DNA of 20,998 nucleotides from Fomitopsis serialis (taxonomy: Eukaryota; Basidiomycota; Agaricomycetes; Polyporales; Fomitopsidaceae), in contig NW_025955554.1 in assembly GCF_022376445.1 (NCBI RefSeq), forward strand, positions 1 through 20,998, in the 5' to 3' direction. Made by a program: the position numbers and the translations under genes. Under the pieces are notes generated by a model that was not told the DNA's origin, searched no databases, and saw only the letters and a list, made by a program, of their open reading frames with translations. Every line of letters begins with the position of its first letter. Positions within the stretch are counted from its first letter, which is position 1. Positions 9,468 through 18,578 of the stretch are shown one piece after another.

Positions 9468-10994
9468 CTAAGCACCAGTGAGAATCAATCCGTCCAATGA
9501 TAACTTCCGCTCGAAGTCCGCAGAGCGCATGTAATGCTCCACCCGCTCGCCAGCCTCGTTTGTTATACTCTCTACACGTTGTTGGCCTGCATTTGTATGC
9601 ACGCGCCACCAAGTGCGTGCCTCGAGTTCCTGATCCCTAGAGTACGCGGGCTCCATGGCAATGCATATGAACTGCACCGAAGGCATATGTCGCGCCACTC
9701 GTTGAGCGGCGTCTTGTATGGTCGAGTGCAATAGGGTGTTAGGCGGTTGACCATGACTCTGAAGTTGAGTCGCATACATAGGAGGCTGGAGTCGCCGTTG
9801 GACTGGGCAATGACCGGGAGGAACCATTCCTAACAGGGGAAACCATCAGTGTGAGAAGGTGAGACGGTTCACTCGGACGCACTGCCATCCACGGTGATGA
9901 GCTGTTGTCACCGTATACGTATGTGCAATCAAATGTAGCTTCGAGGTACCGCAGGTGCCCCCGAGAGCAAAGGATCGTCTGGAACACACCAGCCCAGTTG
10001 CGGAGGGGGTCGTTTTCCATGCGGCCCTCCCCGTAGAAGGCGAATGATAGACAAATGGGTCTTGCAGATTGCAAGGTGCTGGCGAGTTGATCAAGGGTAT
10101 GATCAGGTGGACTGTACTCATCCAGGTAGAGTCGACGAATTGGCGCTCTCGTGAAATGGACCAGGTCCTCGAATGAGATGGTAACGTCCGCGAGAGGCAC
10201 AGATGCTGGCCACATCCATTTTTGCGGTGTGCATTGGCTGAGTTCGGCATCCGCACGCAGTGTCTGCATATTGGGAAAGACGTGGAAGAGTGGCAATGGC
10301 TCGCACATACGCAGGCGGGCCTCACGCACAGCAGGCAGCTGTCCAAGCTGCCCGAGCGCAAAGTGCTCGACAGCCAAATCCCAGTCCCGGGACGGCTCTG
10401 GCAGGCTGTATAGCCCCACCGTGTGCACATCGCGGAGTAAGTCGAGATGACTCAAAGTGACTAGGTTGTCAAGGAGCGAGGTTCCTGAGCCAAACGAGAG
10501 CGCCACAGTTGTTGGTCGGCTCCTCATCTGTTCGGCGACGTAGAGGGTACCAGATGAGATGTTACGGAAGTTAATATGCTTTAGGCCCTCTAACGATATG
10601 AGAGCGTCGCCGATGCGTGGTTCCACTGCAAGCAAATCATCTACGGAGTGAGATGCAGTATGCGGAGGTTCCGTGCCGCACCAAGAAGATCTGCCAGCTG
10701 TTCGCACAGTGGCTTGGACGTGAAGCGAGACGGGTCCACCAGGGCGTAATAGGTTACGTCGAGTTCACGCAACCAGGAGGCACGAGAGCGAGAATCGCCT
10801 AGCATGAAGGTACAGATCTTCCTGAAATGACCCGGTCCAGACGTCTTAGCACGCGACAGGACGATACACCTGGCGATGGGGTGGATAGCTCGAGATGTGA
10901 GGGAAAGACTGCGAGCGTCGTCCAGCTGGACGAACGATAGGATGATGGACCACACGTCTTCGTTCAACCCCGATGCGTCACGGTGAGATTGCAT
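9468..10994 (-). pseudogene. F-box-like protein, paralog 2, with two frameshifts
   Basis: This is a copy of the F-box gene at 4529-6094. The start matching the paralog is ATG at 10994; an earlier in-frame ATG at 11045 is not supported by the alignment. Exon 1 runs to 9883, the phase-0 intron is 9830-9882 (53 nt, same position as in paralog 1), and exon 2 is 9829-9468. The F-box is at residues about 9-50 (LNEDVWSIILSFV..ARSLSLTSR). The reading frame breaks twice. Near 10641-10675 the paralog has 45 nt where this copy has 44, and the original frame hits TAG at 10641-10643. In exon 2 (about 9700-9800) the frame that begins EWFLPVIAQS does not reach the conserved end, which lies in another frame; exon 2 is 362 nt, not a multiple of three, against 396 in paralog 1. 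It is probably a pseudogene; sequencing error in two independent places is less likely. Confidence 0.75.
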
Positions 10995-11421
10995 CCTGTC
11001 GTCAAGAATGAGCTGCAGGCGATTAGCACAGACACGAGGTAGCAAAGAGTAGCTATAACTGACGTGTGCAGCGACAACCCAACCCAGCGGTCGTCGTGGT
11101 TGTATACGTAGAATCCTAGGTTACGTAGTCGCGTGGTAGTAATGACAGTAATGCCTCAGCCACCCGGATCTGAAACGACGAATCACGTCCCAGGACTTAC
11201 GCGCAAGCAGTCGAGCTATGCAGCCGCGGTCAGTACCAAAACGTGAGCACAGGCCGTGAAAATGTAGAACACCACGCGATGCAAATCCGGTAAAATGAGT
11301 TGCGACCATGAACAACGACGGCGTAAAGCTACATGTATGTTACGCTACGCGACAACCACAAATGATCCATACAAATACAACATTCCTTTCGCGACCGTGC
11401 ACACAGCCTCAGACCCGCCGC
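10995..11421. other. Intergenic: F-box paralog 2 promoter and HAM1-like 3' flank
   Basis: The left part is the upstream region of F-box paralog 2, including sequence homologous to the paralog 1 promoter. The rest, up to the HAM1-like stop codon at 11422-11424, shows no gene. AT-rich sequence around 11330-11390 probably contains the 3' end signals of the HAM1-like transcript, but I cannot point to a single site. Confidence 0.5.
11091..11104 (-). promoter_or_regulatory. Upstream block shared by both F-box paralogs (copy 2)
   Basis: This is the counterpart of the block at 6191-6204. It shares GTCGTGGTTGTA and similar flanks, and begins 97 bp upstream of the ATG at 10994. Confidence 0.6.
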
Positions 11422-13981
11422 TCACGCAGACACGTCAAACGCCGAGCTCTGCCACCCCTCCCTCCCGCGCTCCTCCTCCGTCTTCCTCTCAACTGCTTCC
11501 CCAAACCCACGCACCTTCCTCACGCCCTCCTTCACGCCCTCCTTCGCCTGCTCCGCCACACCCTTCAGCTGCCCGCCCGTCTCCGCCGCCGCCTCCTTCT
11601 TCCCCTCGAGATCATACCGCTCCGCGACCGACTCGCTCAGCGTCCCCTTCGGGCCCCGCTTCTCGCCCCCCAACACCTGCGGCTCCGCCCCCATCGCGAA
11701 CTGCACCTCCCCGTCCCGCTTCACCACGCCCGTCCCCGTCGCGCGCCATCCGCCCAGCACACCCCCGCCCTCGCCGGTCTTCCGCAGATGCCCAAGCTCG
11801 CTCCAGAACCCCGCGACGAGCGCCGCCCCCCGCCCGAGCCCCGCATCCCCGAACACGTCCGCGCGTTTCCCAACATCCCAGAGGAGCGCGTCCGCCGCCT
11901 CGATCGCCGCGCGCACCTGCTGCTCGAGCACCGCCCTTAGCGCGTCCCGGAACCGCCCCACCATCACCGGCCGGAACACGCTCACAAGCACCGAGTGGTT
12001 GCTCTCCGTGACCCGCACCTCCACGTCCTCGCTCACCCGCGCCTCCACCCGCTGCACCTCGAGGAACCCGCCGCGCCGCGCGCGCTCCTTCAGGCCCTCG
12101 GGCGAGTTCGGGATGCTCCGCACAACCACGTCCAGGTCGATGCCCTGCGGCGGGAGCGTGAACGCGAGCATGCCCGTGAAATCCGCTGGCCCGACCGCCG
12201 CGGTCTTGTCCTTGTAGTAGAAGCTCACCTCGCGCAGCGCGAGGTGCAGCGCCTGGATGTAAATCCGCGTGAGCGACCCGACCGCGGTGTTCGTCTGCCC
12301 GCTCGACGGCGCCTGGATGTCGATGTCCGTGATGTTCCGGATGTACGCGTGGCCGGGCAGCAGGCCGAAGCTTGAAATGTCGAGGTCCTCGAGCACGAAC
12401 TCCACCTCGTTATCCGTGTACTCTGTCCTGCACCGAATGTAAGTGATGGCTATAACGTCCGTGCGGAGACTTACCTCGGGATGGGGATGTCCTTGAGCAT
12501 CCCGACGGCCTTGGGCAGGTAGAAGTTGAACAGGTCCTGCCAGAACCACGGCGCCTTCTCCATGAGTGTCTGCAAGCCCGCGCTGCCCGCTACGACGAGG
12601 CTTCCCTCGATGTCGTCCCCGAGCTTCCGGTGAGCCGCCCGGACCTTGCGCAGCTCTTCGTCCCGCTCCATCGCCTGCTCAAACTCCGCCGCCTCGCTCC
12701 GGAGTCTCCCCACGTCCTCCTTCCACTTCCGCCCCTTCTCCGAGTCCTTGTCCGCGAGCTCGCGCCCCTCCCTCCGCAGCGCCTCGCCCCGCTCCTTCGC
12801 CTCCTCGCTCCGCACGTACCCTTGCTCATCGACGCACTTGCGCGCGTGCTCGAGCGCGGAGTCGCACCACGAGCGGATGCTCTCGTCCTGCTGCACGTCG
12901 ACGCCGCACACGCGGACCGCGCCGAAGAGGCCGTCGAGGCTCTTCCTGCCCGCGAGCCGCTCGAGCACTGCGCGCAGCCCGCGGATGCCCTGGAGGAGGT
13001 GCTGCTTTGGCGTCGGGTCGTTGATGAACGCCTCGAGGGACGTGTCCCGGTTGACGTCGCCCGCGCTATCGAGGCTGCGGTGGATCCACTTGTGGGCGAC
13101 GTCGAAGAGCGTGGAGACGGCAGAGTGGTACTGCTCATCCTCCTGCGCACGGTCGCAGATCTGCGGAGAGGTGAGTTCTTCGTCCAGACGATGGAGGGAA
13201 AAAGGCGCACCTTGTTAAACGCATCCTCCAGACGCGTCGTCGTGCGGTTCGCGACGTCCTCGGCGGTATCAACCGCTGCCTGGCCCGCACCGATCGCCTT
13301 CCCCCCACCGCCTTCGTCTTGTCCATCCCGCGCTCGAACTTTGCGCGCGCATCCTGGTCTTCCTCCTCCACCTCGTCGGCCTTGCGCTTCCGCACCCCGA
13401 CCTCGTTCCGCTCGCCCGCGTCGACCTGGCTGTCGAGCTCGCGCAGCCCTTCGGCAGTCTTGTGCGCACCGTCAGCAACGTACTCTGCGGCGTCCGCAAG
13501 GGCGAGGCGGCTGAAGGACGCAAAGTCGTGGAAGACGCTGCGTCCCTCCTGAGCGATGTTCTCGCCGACGACGGAGACGAGCATGCGGAGGGCACGGGCG
13601 AGGTTGCGGGCGTCACGGTGGGCCTGGTCGGTGTCGACGTCGACGTTGGCGGTGGTGGAGGAGAGGTCGGCGGCGGAGAGGTGCCAGAGGGATTCTTGCA
13701 GGAGGTTGTCGCCTGGCACGAAGTATGAGTACGGAACGTAAATAGGCAAAGTGTTGCTCACCATTCTTGCTCTCGCCGAGCTGCTTCCAGGCGACGAGAA
13801 CGTCGCGGAAGCCGCTTTGGAGGGCCTTGCCTTGCTGGCTGAGCTCCGAGCCGCCGTCGGCGGAGGGGTCTGCGCGGAGGACGGCGGAGTCGAGGGCAGC
13901 GTCGACCCAGGTGGCGAGCTGCGCGGAAGAGGGGATCTTGCCGGCGTTGAGGGCAGCGAGTACAGAAGAGGCCTTGTCCAT
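11422..13981 (-). CDS. HAM1-like protein (BPI/TULIP-related lipid-binding family)
   Basis: This matches the fungal HAM1-like family (recalled as the Pfam HAM1-like N- and C-terminal domains, formerly DUF5923/DUF4449), related to BPI/LBP-type lipid-binding TULIP folds; its cellular role is poorly known. The exons on the minus strand are 13981-13762, 13712-13211, 13160-12475 and 12427-11422, with introns of 49, 50 and 47 nt. The product would be about 804 residues. Residues 1-240 are helical; 356-421 are highly charged and probably coiled coil. PWFWQDLFNFYLPKAVG lies before residue 470, and the C-terminal domain follows with RNITDIDIQ and VSFYYKDKT (about 500-545). The last 60 residues are amphipathic, Glu/Lys-rich and lipid-droplet-like. 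Exon 2 needs one extra base: after MDKTKAVGG the frame shifts at a run of six C (13301-13306), and only then continues AIGAGQAAVDTAEDV. The alternative, a 29-nt GT-AG intron, would restore the frame but is far too short. Confidence 0.85.
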
Positions 13982-14074
13982 ATATAGTTGTTCGTTGGTT
14001 ACTGGTGCGTGTAAAAGTCGTGAGTCGTGCGGGTCGTGAGTCTGTTGGGCGGCGACTCACCTCTGCGCCCGCCC

Positions 14075-14081
14075 TTATATA
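14075..14081 (-). promoter_or_regulatory. TATA box of the HAM1-like gene
   Basis: TATATAA on the minus strand lies about 95 bp upstream of the ATG at 13981, in otherwise GC-rich sequence. The expected transcription start is around 14045-14055, giving a 5' UTR of about 70 nt. Confidence 0.6.
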
Positions 14082-14387
14082 CCCCCGCGCGCGCTGGGCG
14101 GGGCGCACCACGGTGAGGCGTCGGTGACGTAGGGACGCAGCGGGGGATCGGGCAGACAGGCGGCTCCTGCGCCAGAGCCACCTGCCACGCCCTGCCCGTC
14201 ATCGTCATCCTCCAGTCCCGCCACTTGCTCAAACGGGCCGTGCTGCGCGTGAGTGGCTGGTCGTCCAGTCGTCCTCGTCGCTCGAGAGTCTCTGGCGTCG
14301 ACAGCGCTGCATAGCTATTGCAATTGGGAGGAGGAAGAGGAGACGTAAGTAGATGCTGCCAGTGTCACCGTCGACTCGTCGTCCAAA

Positions 14388-14400
14388 CACGTGACACGTG
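14388..14400. promoter_or_regulatory. Tandem E-box/G-box pair (CACGTGA CACGTG)
   Basis: Two perfect CACGTG palindromes (14388-14393 and 14395-14400) are separated by one base and form a direct repeat with a 7-bp period. CACGTG is the classical core for bHLH factors such as Cbf1/Pho4-type proteins. The pair is about 410 bp from the HAM1-like start and 335 bp from the small gene's start, so it could act on either. Binding is an inference. Confidence 0.6.
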
Positions 14401-14666
14401 ACCGTGCCGCCTCGCCCGATTGGGAAGGGGTTAGTAGTCGAAAATACACAGGACACAGTGCTTGCATGCACAGGTATGAGGTCCAGGATCTCCGGGAGCT
14501 TACCGCGCTGGTGGTACATGCATCGCTCTCGAAACACACCCTGGCAGCGGTCAGGTGGGCGACGGCGGTCTTCAAGTTTCCACCCACAAGCGATTTTCCA
14601 CCGAGACACTGGCACTGTAGGCCACTGGCAGCGCCACGGGTACTGGGGACGATATGTATCGTATAG

Positions 14667-14671
14667 TATAA
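14667..14671 (+). promoter_or_regulatory. TATA box of the small gene at 14735
   Basis: TATAAGTA lies about 65 bp upstream of the ATG at 14735, a normal distance for a TATA-directed start with a short 5' UTR. Confidence 0.55.
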
Positions 14672-14734
14672 GTATGAGGCCGCGGTAGAAGACGTGTATC
14701 AGCCTAGTTCTCAAGTACACCGCACAATATCTAC

Positions 14735-15394
14735 ATGCCTAAGACCGAGTTTGCGGTGAGCACGACTGGAGCCAGCTGCCGGGAGTTGATATCTGACTTC
14801 TTCCTTCTTGTCCAGAAAGGAGATCTTGTGTATCTGAGCAGGCGTGAGATGGTGCAATGTACACTTCAGGACATCGACGAGGAGGTCCGCCGCCAGCCAT
14901 GGAAAATCGTAGACAACCTGAAGGAGCCTGAGACAGTGAGCGAATTTTCGCGGCTACTTACTTCGCTCGACGGCTCAAATATCGATCAGTCCGGCCTCCA
15001 GATTCGCAGCACTTGCAGAAGAAGCAACTTCACCCGCACCGTGCCCAAGGGAGACCTTGTCAAGTGAGTGTCATTTGACGATTTCCTCGGTAACGTCAGT
15101 CGACCAAACTCTCCGCACGCCGTTGATCAGGATACATGGGCGCCGGATCGTCGGTGCTGGATTGTGGACGACGGGGAAGCGGTGCTACCTGTTGAGTCTT
15201 GTTTGAAGTATGCTACGCTCATGGGGCAGAAGCTATTAGCGTTACCGCCTCCAGCCCGGTGCGCTAGAGTACAGGGCGCTCAAATGTCAGCCGGATCGTT
15301 ACTTTCTACTTCGGTGATTCCGGGAAGCTATGTACATGGTGCGCAGTCGTGTCAATCCGTGGCGCGCCGCAGGTTGAATGGCATGGCAGGGTGA
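14735..15394 (+). CDS. Small hypothetical protein, exon structure uncertain
   Basis: I do not recognise the family. The first exons are clear: 14735-14755, 14816-14935 and 14990-15063, with introns of 60 and 54 nt that use GTGAGC donors and CAG acceptors. They encode MPKTEFAKGDLVYLSRREMV and then a charged segment; a short motif KGDLV recurs at the end of exon 3, within VPKGDLVK. After the donor at 15064 (GTGAGT) two acceptors are possible. The one at 15130 (67-nt intron) gives a product of about 97 residues ending at 15206. The one at 15099 (36-nt intron, unusually short) enters a 98-codon open frame ending at 15394, for about 170 residues. The long open frame favours the second and the intron length favours the first. 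No domain, signal peptide or membrane segment is seen. A TATA box sits 65 bp upstream. Confidence 0.4.
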
Positions 15395-15547
15395 TACAGT
15401 ATGTTACGTCTCGTAAGGGCGTATTTCAACACTTCTCTACATCCCGGGCTGCAAAGGTCAGGAATTGCGAACCCACTTGCTGACCGATGTACCATTGTCT
15501 TCTCCACCGTTGCGCAGAATCGATGTTTCCGAAAAGTATGTATTCTA

Positions 15548-15568
15548 CGGGCGGCCTGAGGCCGCCCG
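15548..15568. repeat. Perfect 9-bp GC hairpin with TGA loop
   Basis: CGGGCGGCC and GGCCGCCCG are perfectly complementary around a 3-nt loop, giving a very stable stem. It lies about 200 bp upstream of the aldo-keto reductase start and 150 bp after the end of the small gene. It could be a dyad binding site or simply a cruciform-prone palindrome. Confidence 0.8.
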
Positions 15569-15692
15569 AGCAAGAAGTTGCTGCCGAACGTACATACGTT
15601 GACCGTCCGGCAGAACGCCCTCGGAAGCGCGCGAGACGTAGTCCCCACTGCCGGCCAAACCGGAGCCTGTACTGGATCTCCATGTCTGCAGG

Positions 15693-15699
15693 TATATAA
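15693..15699 (+). promoter_or_regulatory. TATA box of the aldo-keto reductase gene
   Basis: TATATAA lies 75 bp upstream of the ATG at 15774, the standard position for a short 5' UTR. Confidence 0.65.
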
Positions 15700-15773
15700 G
15701 TAGTGTGCATATGGGGCCAGGAGTCAACATCTCCTCACCGCTGATTTCTGCCTACACCCAGCTACAGTATACG

Positions 15774-17057
15774 ATGGCCGCGAAGACGTACCTGACCCGA
15801 AAGCTCGGTGCGAATGGACCCGCCGTCAGCGCAATAGGATTCGGAGCCATGGGTGAGGCATTGTGACGGTTTGCACCTCATGCAATGGGCTGATGTCGAC
15901 GTCCAGGTGTTGGCACATACTACGGTCAGACGGACAGCGAGGAAGTGTTCAAGACCCTTACCTATGCGGCTGATCGTGGTGTTACCTTTTGGGACACAGC
16001 TGACGTCTACGGATCCAGTGCGTAAATTAGTATACACCCCAAGAGATGGCGGTCACTGAGCTCTTGTCTGCAGGCGAGGAGACTATCGGCAAGTGGTTCT
16101 CCACGACGGGCCGCCGTTCGGAGGTCTTCCTGGCGACCAAGTTCGGATCAGTGGACGTAAATTTGGTCGCGAAACAGATATACAAGCAGAACAGCAAGCC
16201 CGCATACATCCGGCAGCAACTCGAAGCGTCGCTGAAGAAGCTGCAGACGGAGTGGGTCGACTTGTACTACCAGCACCGCGTCGACCCCGAGGTCCCGATC
16301 GAAGGTTAGTTGATCCAGACCACTCCCACGTACCGGCGTTGATCACGAACGACGCAGTTGTGATGGAGACCTTGGGCGAGCTCGTCAAGAGCGGTAAGAT
16401 CAAGTACATCGGGCTGAGCGAGTGCAGCATCGACGTCTTGCGGCGGGCCAAGGCGGTGCCTTTTGCCGGCGAGAAGCTTGTCGCGTGCCAGATGGAGTTC
16501 AGCCCGTTCGAGGTTGGCATTGAGAAGTCCGGCTTCGTCGCTGCCGCTCGCGAGCTGGGTGTGGCCGTCGTGGCTTACTCCCCTCTTGGGAGAGGCATGA
16601 TCACCGGCCGGTCAGTCATTTCCTTCAAGTTTTTTTTGATTCATAACACGAGCTTACCGCGGGCGACGGAGCCAGTTTCAAATCGCGGGCGGAGTTCGAG
16701 CCCGCAGACATCCGCCAGATGATGCCACGCTTCGCGGACGAGAACTTCCCCAAGAATCTCGGAGTCGTCGACGAGTTCCGCGCGATCGCGTCCAAGTACA
16801 GCGTCACGCCTGGCCAAATCGCGCTCGCGTGGATCCTTGCTGAGCACCCGGACTTTGTGCCGATCCCAGGGACCCGCACGGTGGAGCGGCTCGAGGAGAA
16901 CGCGAAGGCGGCTGAGATCACGCTGAGTCTGGAGGACGTGAAGGCTCTGAGGACGGCTGTGGAGGCTGCTGACGTGCAGGGGGAGCGGTTCCCAGCGCAG
17001 TTCGCGAGCTTGATGCATGCGGAGTGTATCTCGCTTGACGAGTGGAAGGGCGAGTAG
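15774..17057 (+). CDS. Aldo-keto reductase (NADPH-dependent, AKR13/YakC-like)
   Basis: The protein reduces aldehydes or ketones with NADPH in the cytosol; the physiological substrate cannot be read from the sequence. Five exons (15774-15852, 15907-16017, 16074-16304, 16358-16610, 16676-17057) give 351 residues, the normal length for this TIM-barrel family. The introns are 54, 56, 53 and 65 nt, with matching phases throughout. The catalytic tetrad is complete: Asp56 and Tyr61 (FWDTADVYG), Lys86 (FLATKFG) and His131 (LYYQHRVDP). Further barrel signatures are IKYIGLSECS, VAYSPLGRGMITGR and, at the C-terminus, IPGTRTVERLEENAKA, which binds the cofactor phosphate. The last intron is placed at 16611-16675 because only the GCCAG acceptor keeps GMITGR joined to FKSRAEFEP in frame. 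The start follows a good TATA box. Class assignment is from memory. Confidence 0.95.
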
Positions 17058-17315
17058 TAGGTGTGCGTTGATCGACGATGAGATATGTTTCGACGGCGTC
17101 CGCCGTTTTGCAAGCCTCAGGGAAGCTAGTGCGTTGCGCACACCATGTGAAACATGGACACACTTCCATCGCCTGCCGGGCCGCTAGTAGTCATGAGGCG
17201 CCAGGCTCCTGACCCTCAAGCTGTACGTTGCCACCATCTGTCTGAAACACAGTGGAATACACTCGATCGCTTTGGAAACTGTTAGTACTCCAGCTCCTTT
17301 GGTCTCTGGTACGAG

Positions 17316-18360
17316 ATGGTTAGTCTTTCGCCAGGCTCGGCAGGCCGTCCCAAGTCCGACTACGCGGTTCGTGGGTACCATGATCAAATACAGAATCTGT
17401 CACTGAAATCCTCGACAGCCTTCTGAGATCGATGACTTGACGGACGAGGAAATTGAAGACCTTATAGGTTGTTCAGCGCAGAAGTACCCAGAGCGGATTG
17501 CCTTCGGTGATCACCACATAATACGTGTCACTGATACCATCGTGTCAAAGTTTGGTCAAGATGTGGAGGAGGATGTCGCAGAGCCGTCCGAGGCTTTGAC
17601 ACTCGACCTCGTCTTTCGCCACACGACGATACCGGTTCCGCGCGTCAGACGCATAATCAGGGATCCTATTGGCATAACTTTAATCCTCATGGACTACATT
17701 CCTGGACGACAGTTGTCCGTCGTCTGGCCTACCATGTCCCTCGAGGAACGCCTCTGTGTTGTGTTCACCCTCCGCGATTACGTGCGCCAACTGCAGGCAG
17801 TTCGCCACCCCCGCTCGGCGGTGCCAGGCCCGGTAGCACCAGGCGACGAGGCTCGCACTTGCGAGTCACCGGTGTGGGGTCAACTCATAGAACGCCGTGG
17901 TCCATTCACCTCTTACCGCGACTTCTCCATCTGGTGCGATCGGGCTCAGCGCGTCGGCATCGACCTGCTGAAGAAGAAACCGAGATGGACCACGTCAGAC
18001 TTGCGATTCGAACCATTCGACACGATCATGGGCTCGTCGCCATTCGTGCTATGCCATCAGGACCTCAACATGCGTAACATCATCGTTGGCGATGACGGCC
18101 GGCTATGGCTGGTCGATTGGGCATGGGCGGGCTTCTATCCACCCTGGTTTGAATACATCTCCATGAAGGAACAATCGGAGAACGAGGAGTCGGTGATGCA
18201 TCGAAAGGAGCCCTTCTGGGATCTAATGATCCCATTCATCTGCCGTCCATATTATCGGGAGGAGCGGTGGTTGCAGAAGGTCATGCCTGCGTTTCTTTAC
18301 AAATTCGAACGCGACAGCAGAAATTTGGCTGAAGACTATCGTACTTGTACAACAGGTTAA
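17316..18360 (+). CDS. APH/choline-kinase-like phosphotransferase, paralog 1
   Basis: A protein-kinase-fold small-molecule kinase of the aminoglycoside phosphotransferase (APH) superfamily, which is greatly expanded in mushrooms; the substrate is unknown and drug resistance should not be assumed. Exon 1 is 17316-17366 (ATG; 17 codons ending RPKSDYA), the intron is 17367-17418 (GTTCGT...CAG), and exon 2 is 17419-18360; total 330 residues. The start was chosen because the neighbouring paralog has the same exon-1 ending (RPRSDYE) and the same intron position. A likely ATP-binding Lys is at about 61 (IVSKFG). The catalytic loop is HQDLNMRN (Asp232, Asn237), and the metal-binding Asp250 is in LVDWAWAGFYPPWFEY. 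It lies 258 bp after the aldo-keto reductase in the same direction. Its C-terminus is longer than the paralog's. Family assignment is firm; function is unknown. Confidence 0.85.
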
Positions 18361-18578
18361 GTATGGGGTCTCAGGCTCATCATGATGGCATGGCGTACTA
18401 GCGCGGACAAACGCGCCTCATTATTGCGTACACAACAGACTCGATTATGTAATCGATCGTTGAGTCGTAAGACCTTACATGGCTCCTAACTAGTATGACG
18501 AATCGACGGTCATGGAAGCAACTGACCAACTGTGTAGGATCTCTTCTCTCTCGTGCCCCCTGACATTCATCCAGTACT

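Larger units (their letters stand above)
13982..14734. promoter_or_regulatory. Divergent promoter region: HAM1-like gene and small gene
   Basis: This 753-bp region lies between divergently transcribed genes. It holds a TATA box for each side (14075-14081 on minus, 14667-14671 on plus) and a closely spaced pair of CACGTG sites near the middle. Open frames here (for example minus 14229-14720) show no protein-like features and cross these promoter elements. Confidence 0.6.
15395..15773. other. Intergenic region and aldo-keto reductase promoter
   Basis: No gene is supported here. The stretch contains a perfect GC hairpin (15548-15568) and the TATA box of the aldo-keto reductase gene. Open frames on the minus strand (15352-15710) overlap each other and cross the promoter, so they are treated as chance. 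Confidence 0.6.

Noticed and set aside
10995..11045. Upstream ATG (11045) as start of F-box paralog 2
   Set aside because: Alignment with paralog 1 begins at the ATG at 10994. The extra 17 codons correspond to upstream sequence that is out of frame in paralog 1.
12566..13552. Long plus-strand frames opposite the HAM1-like gene
   Set aside because: Antisense shadows of a GC-rich gene; the minus strand has the spliced, family-like reading frame.
14001..14060. 5' UTR intron of the HAM1-like gene (GTGAGT donor at 14060)
   Set aside because: The TATA box at 14075-14081 places transcription start at or downstream of that donor, so there is no room for an upstream exon.
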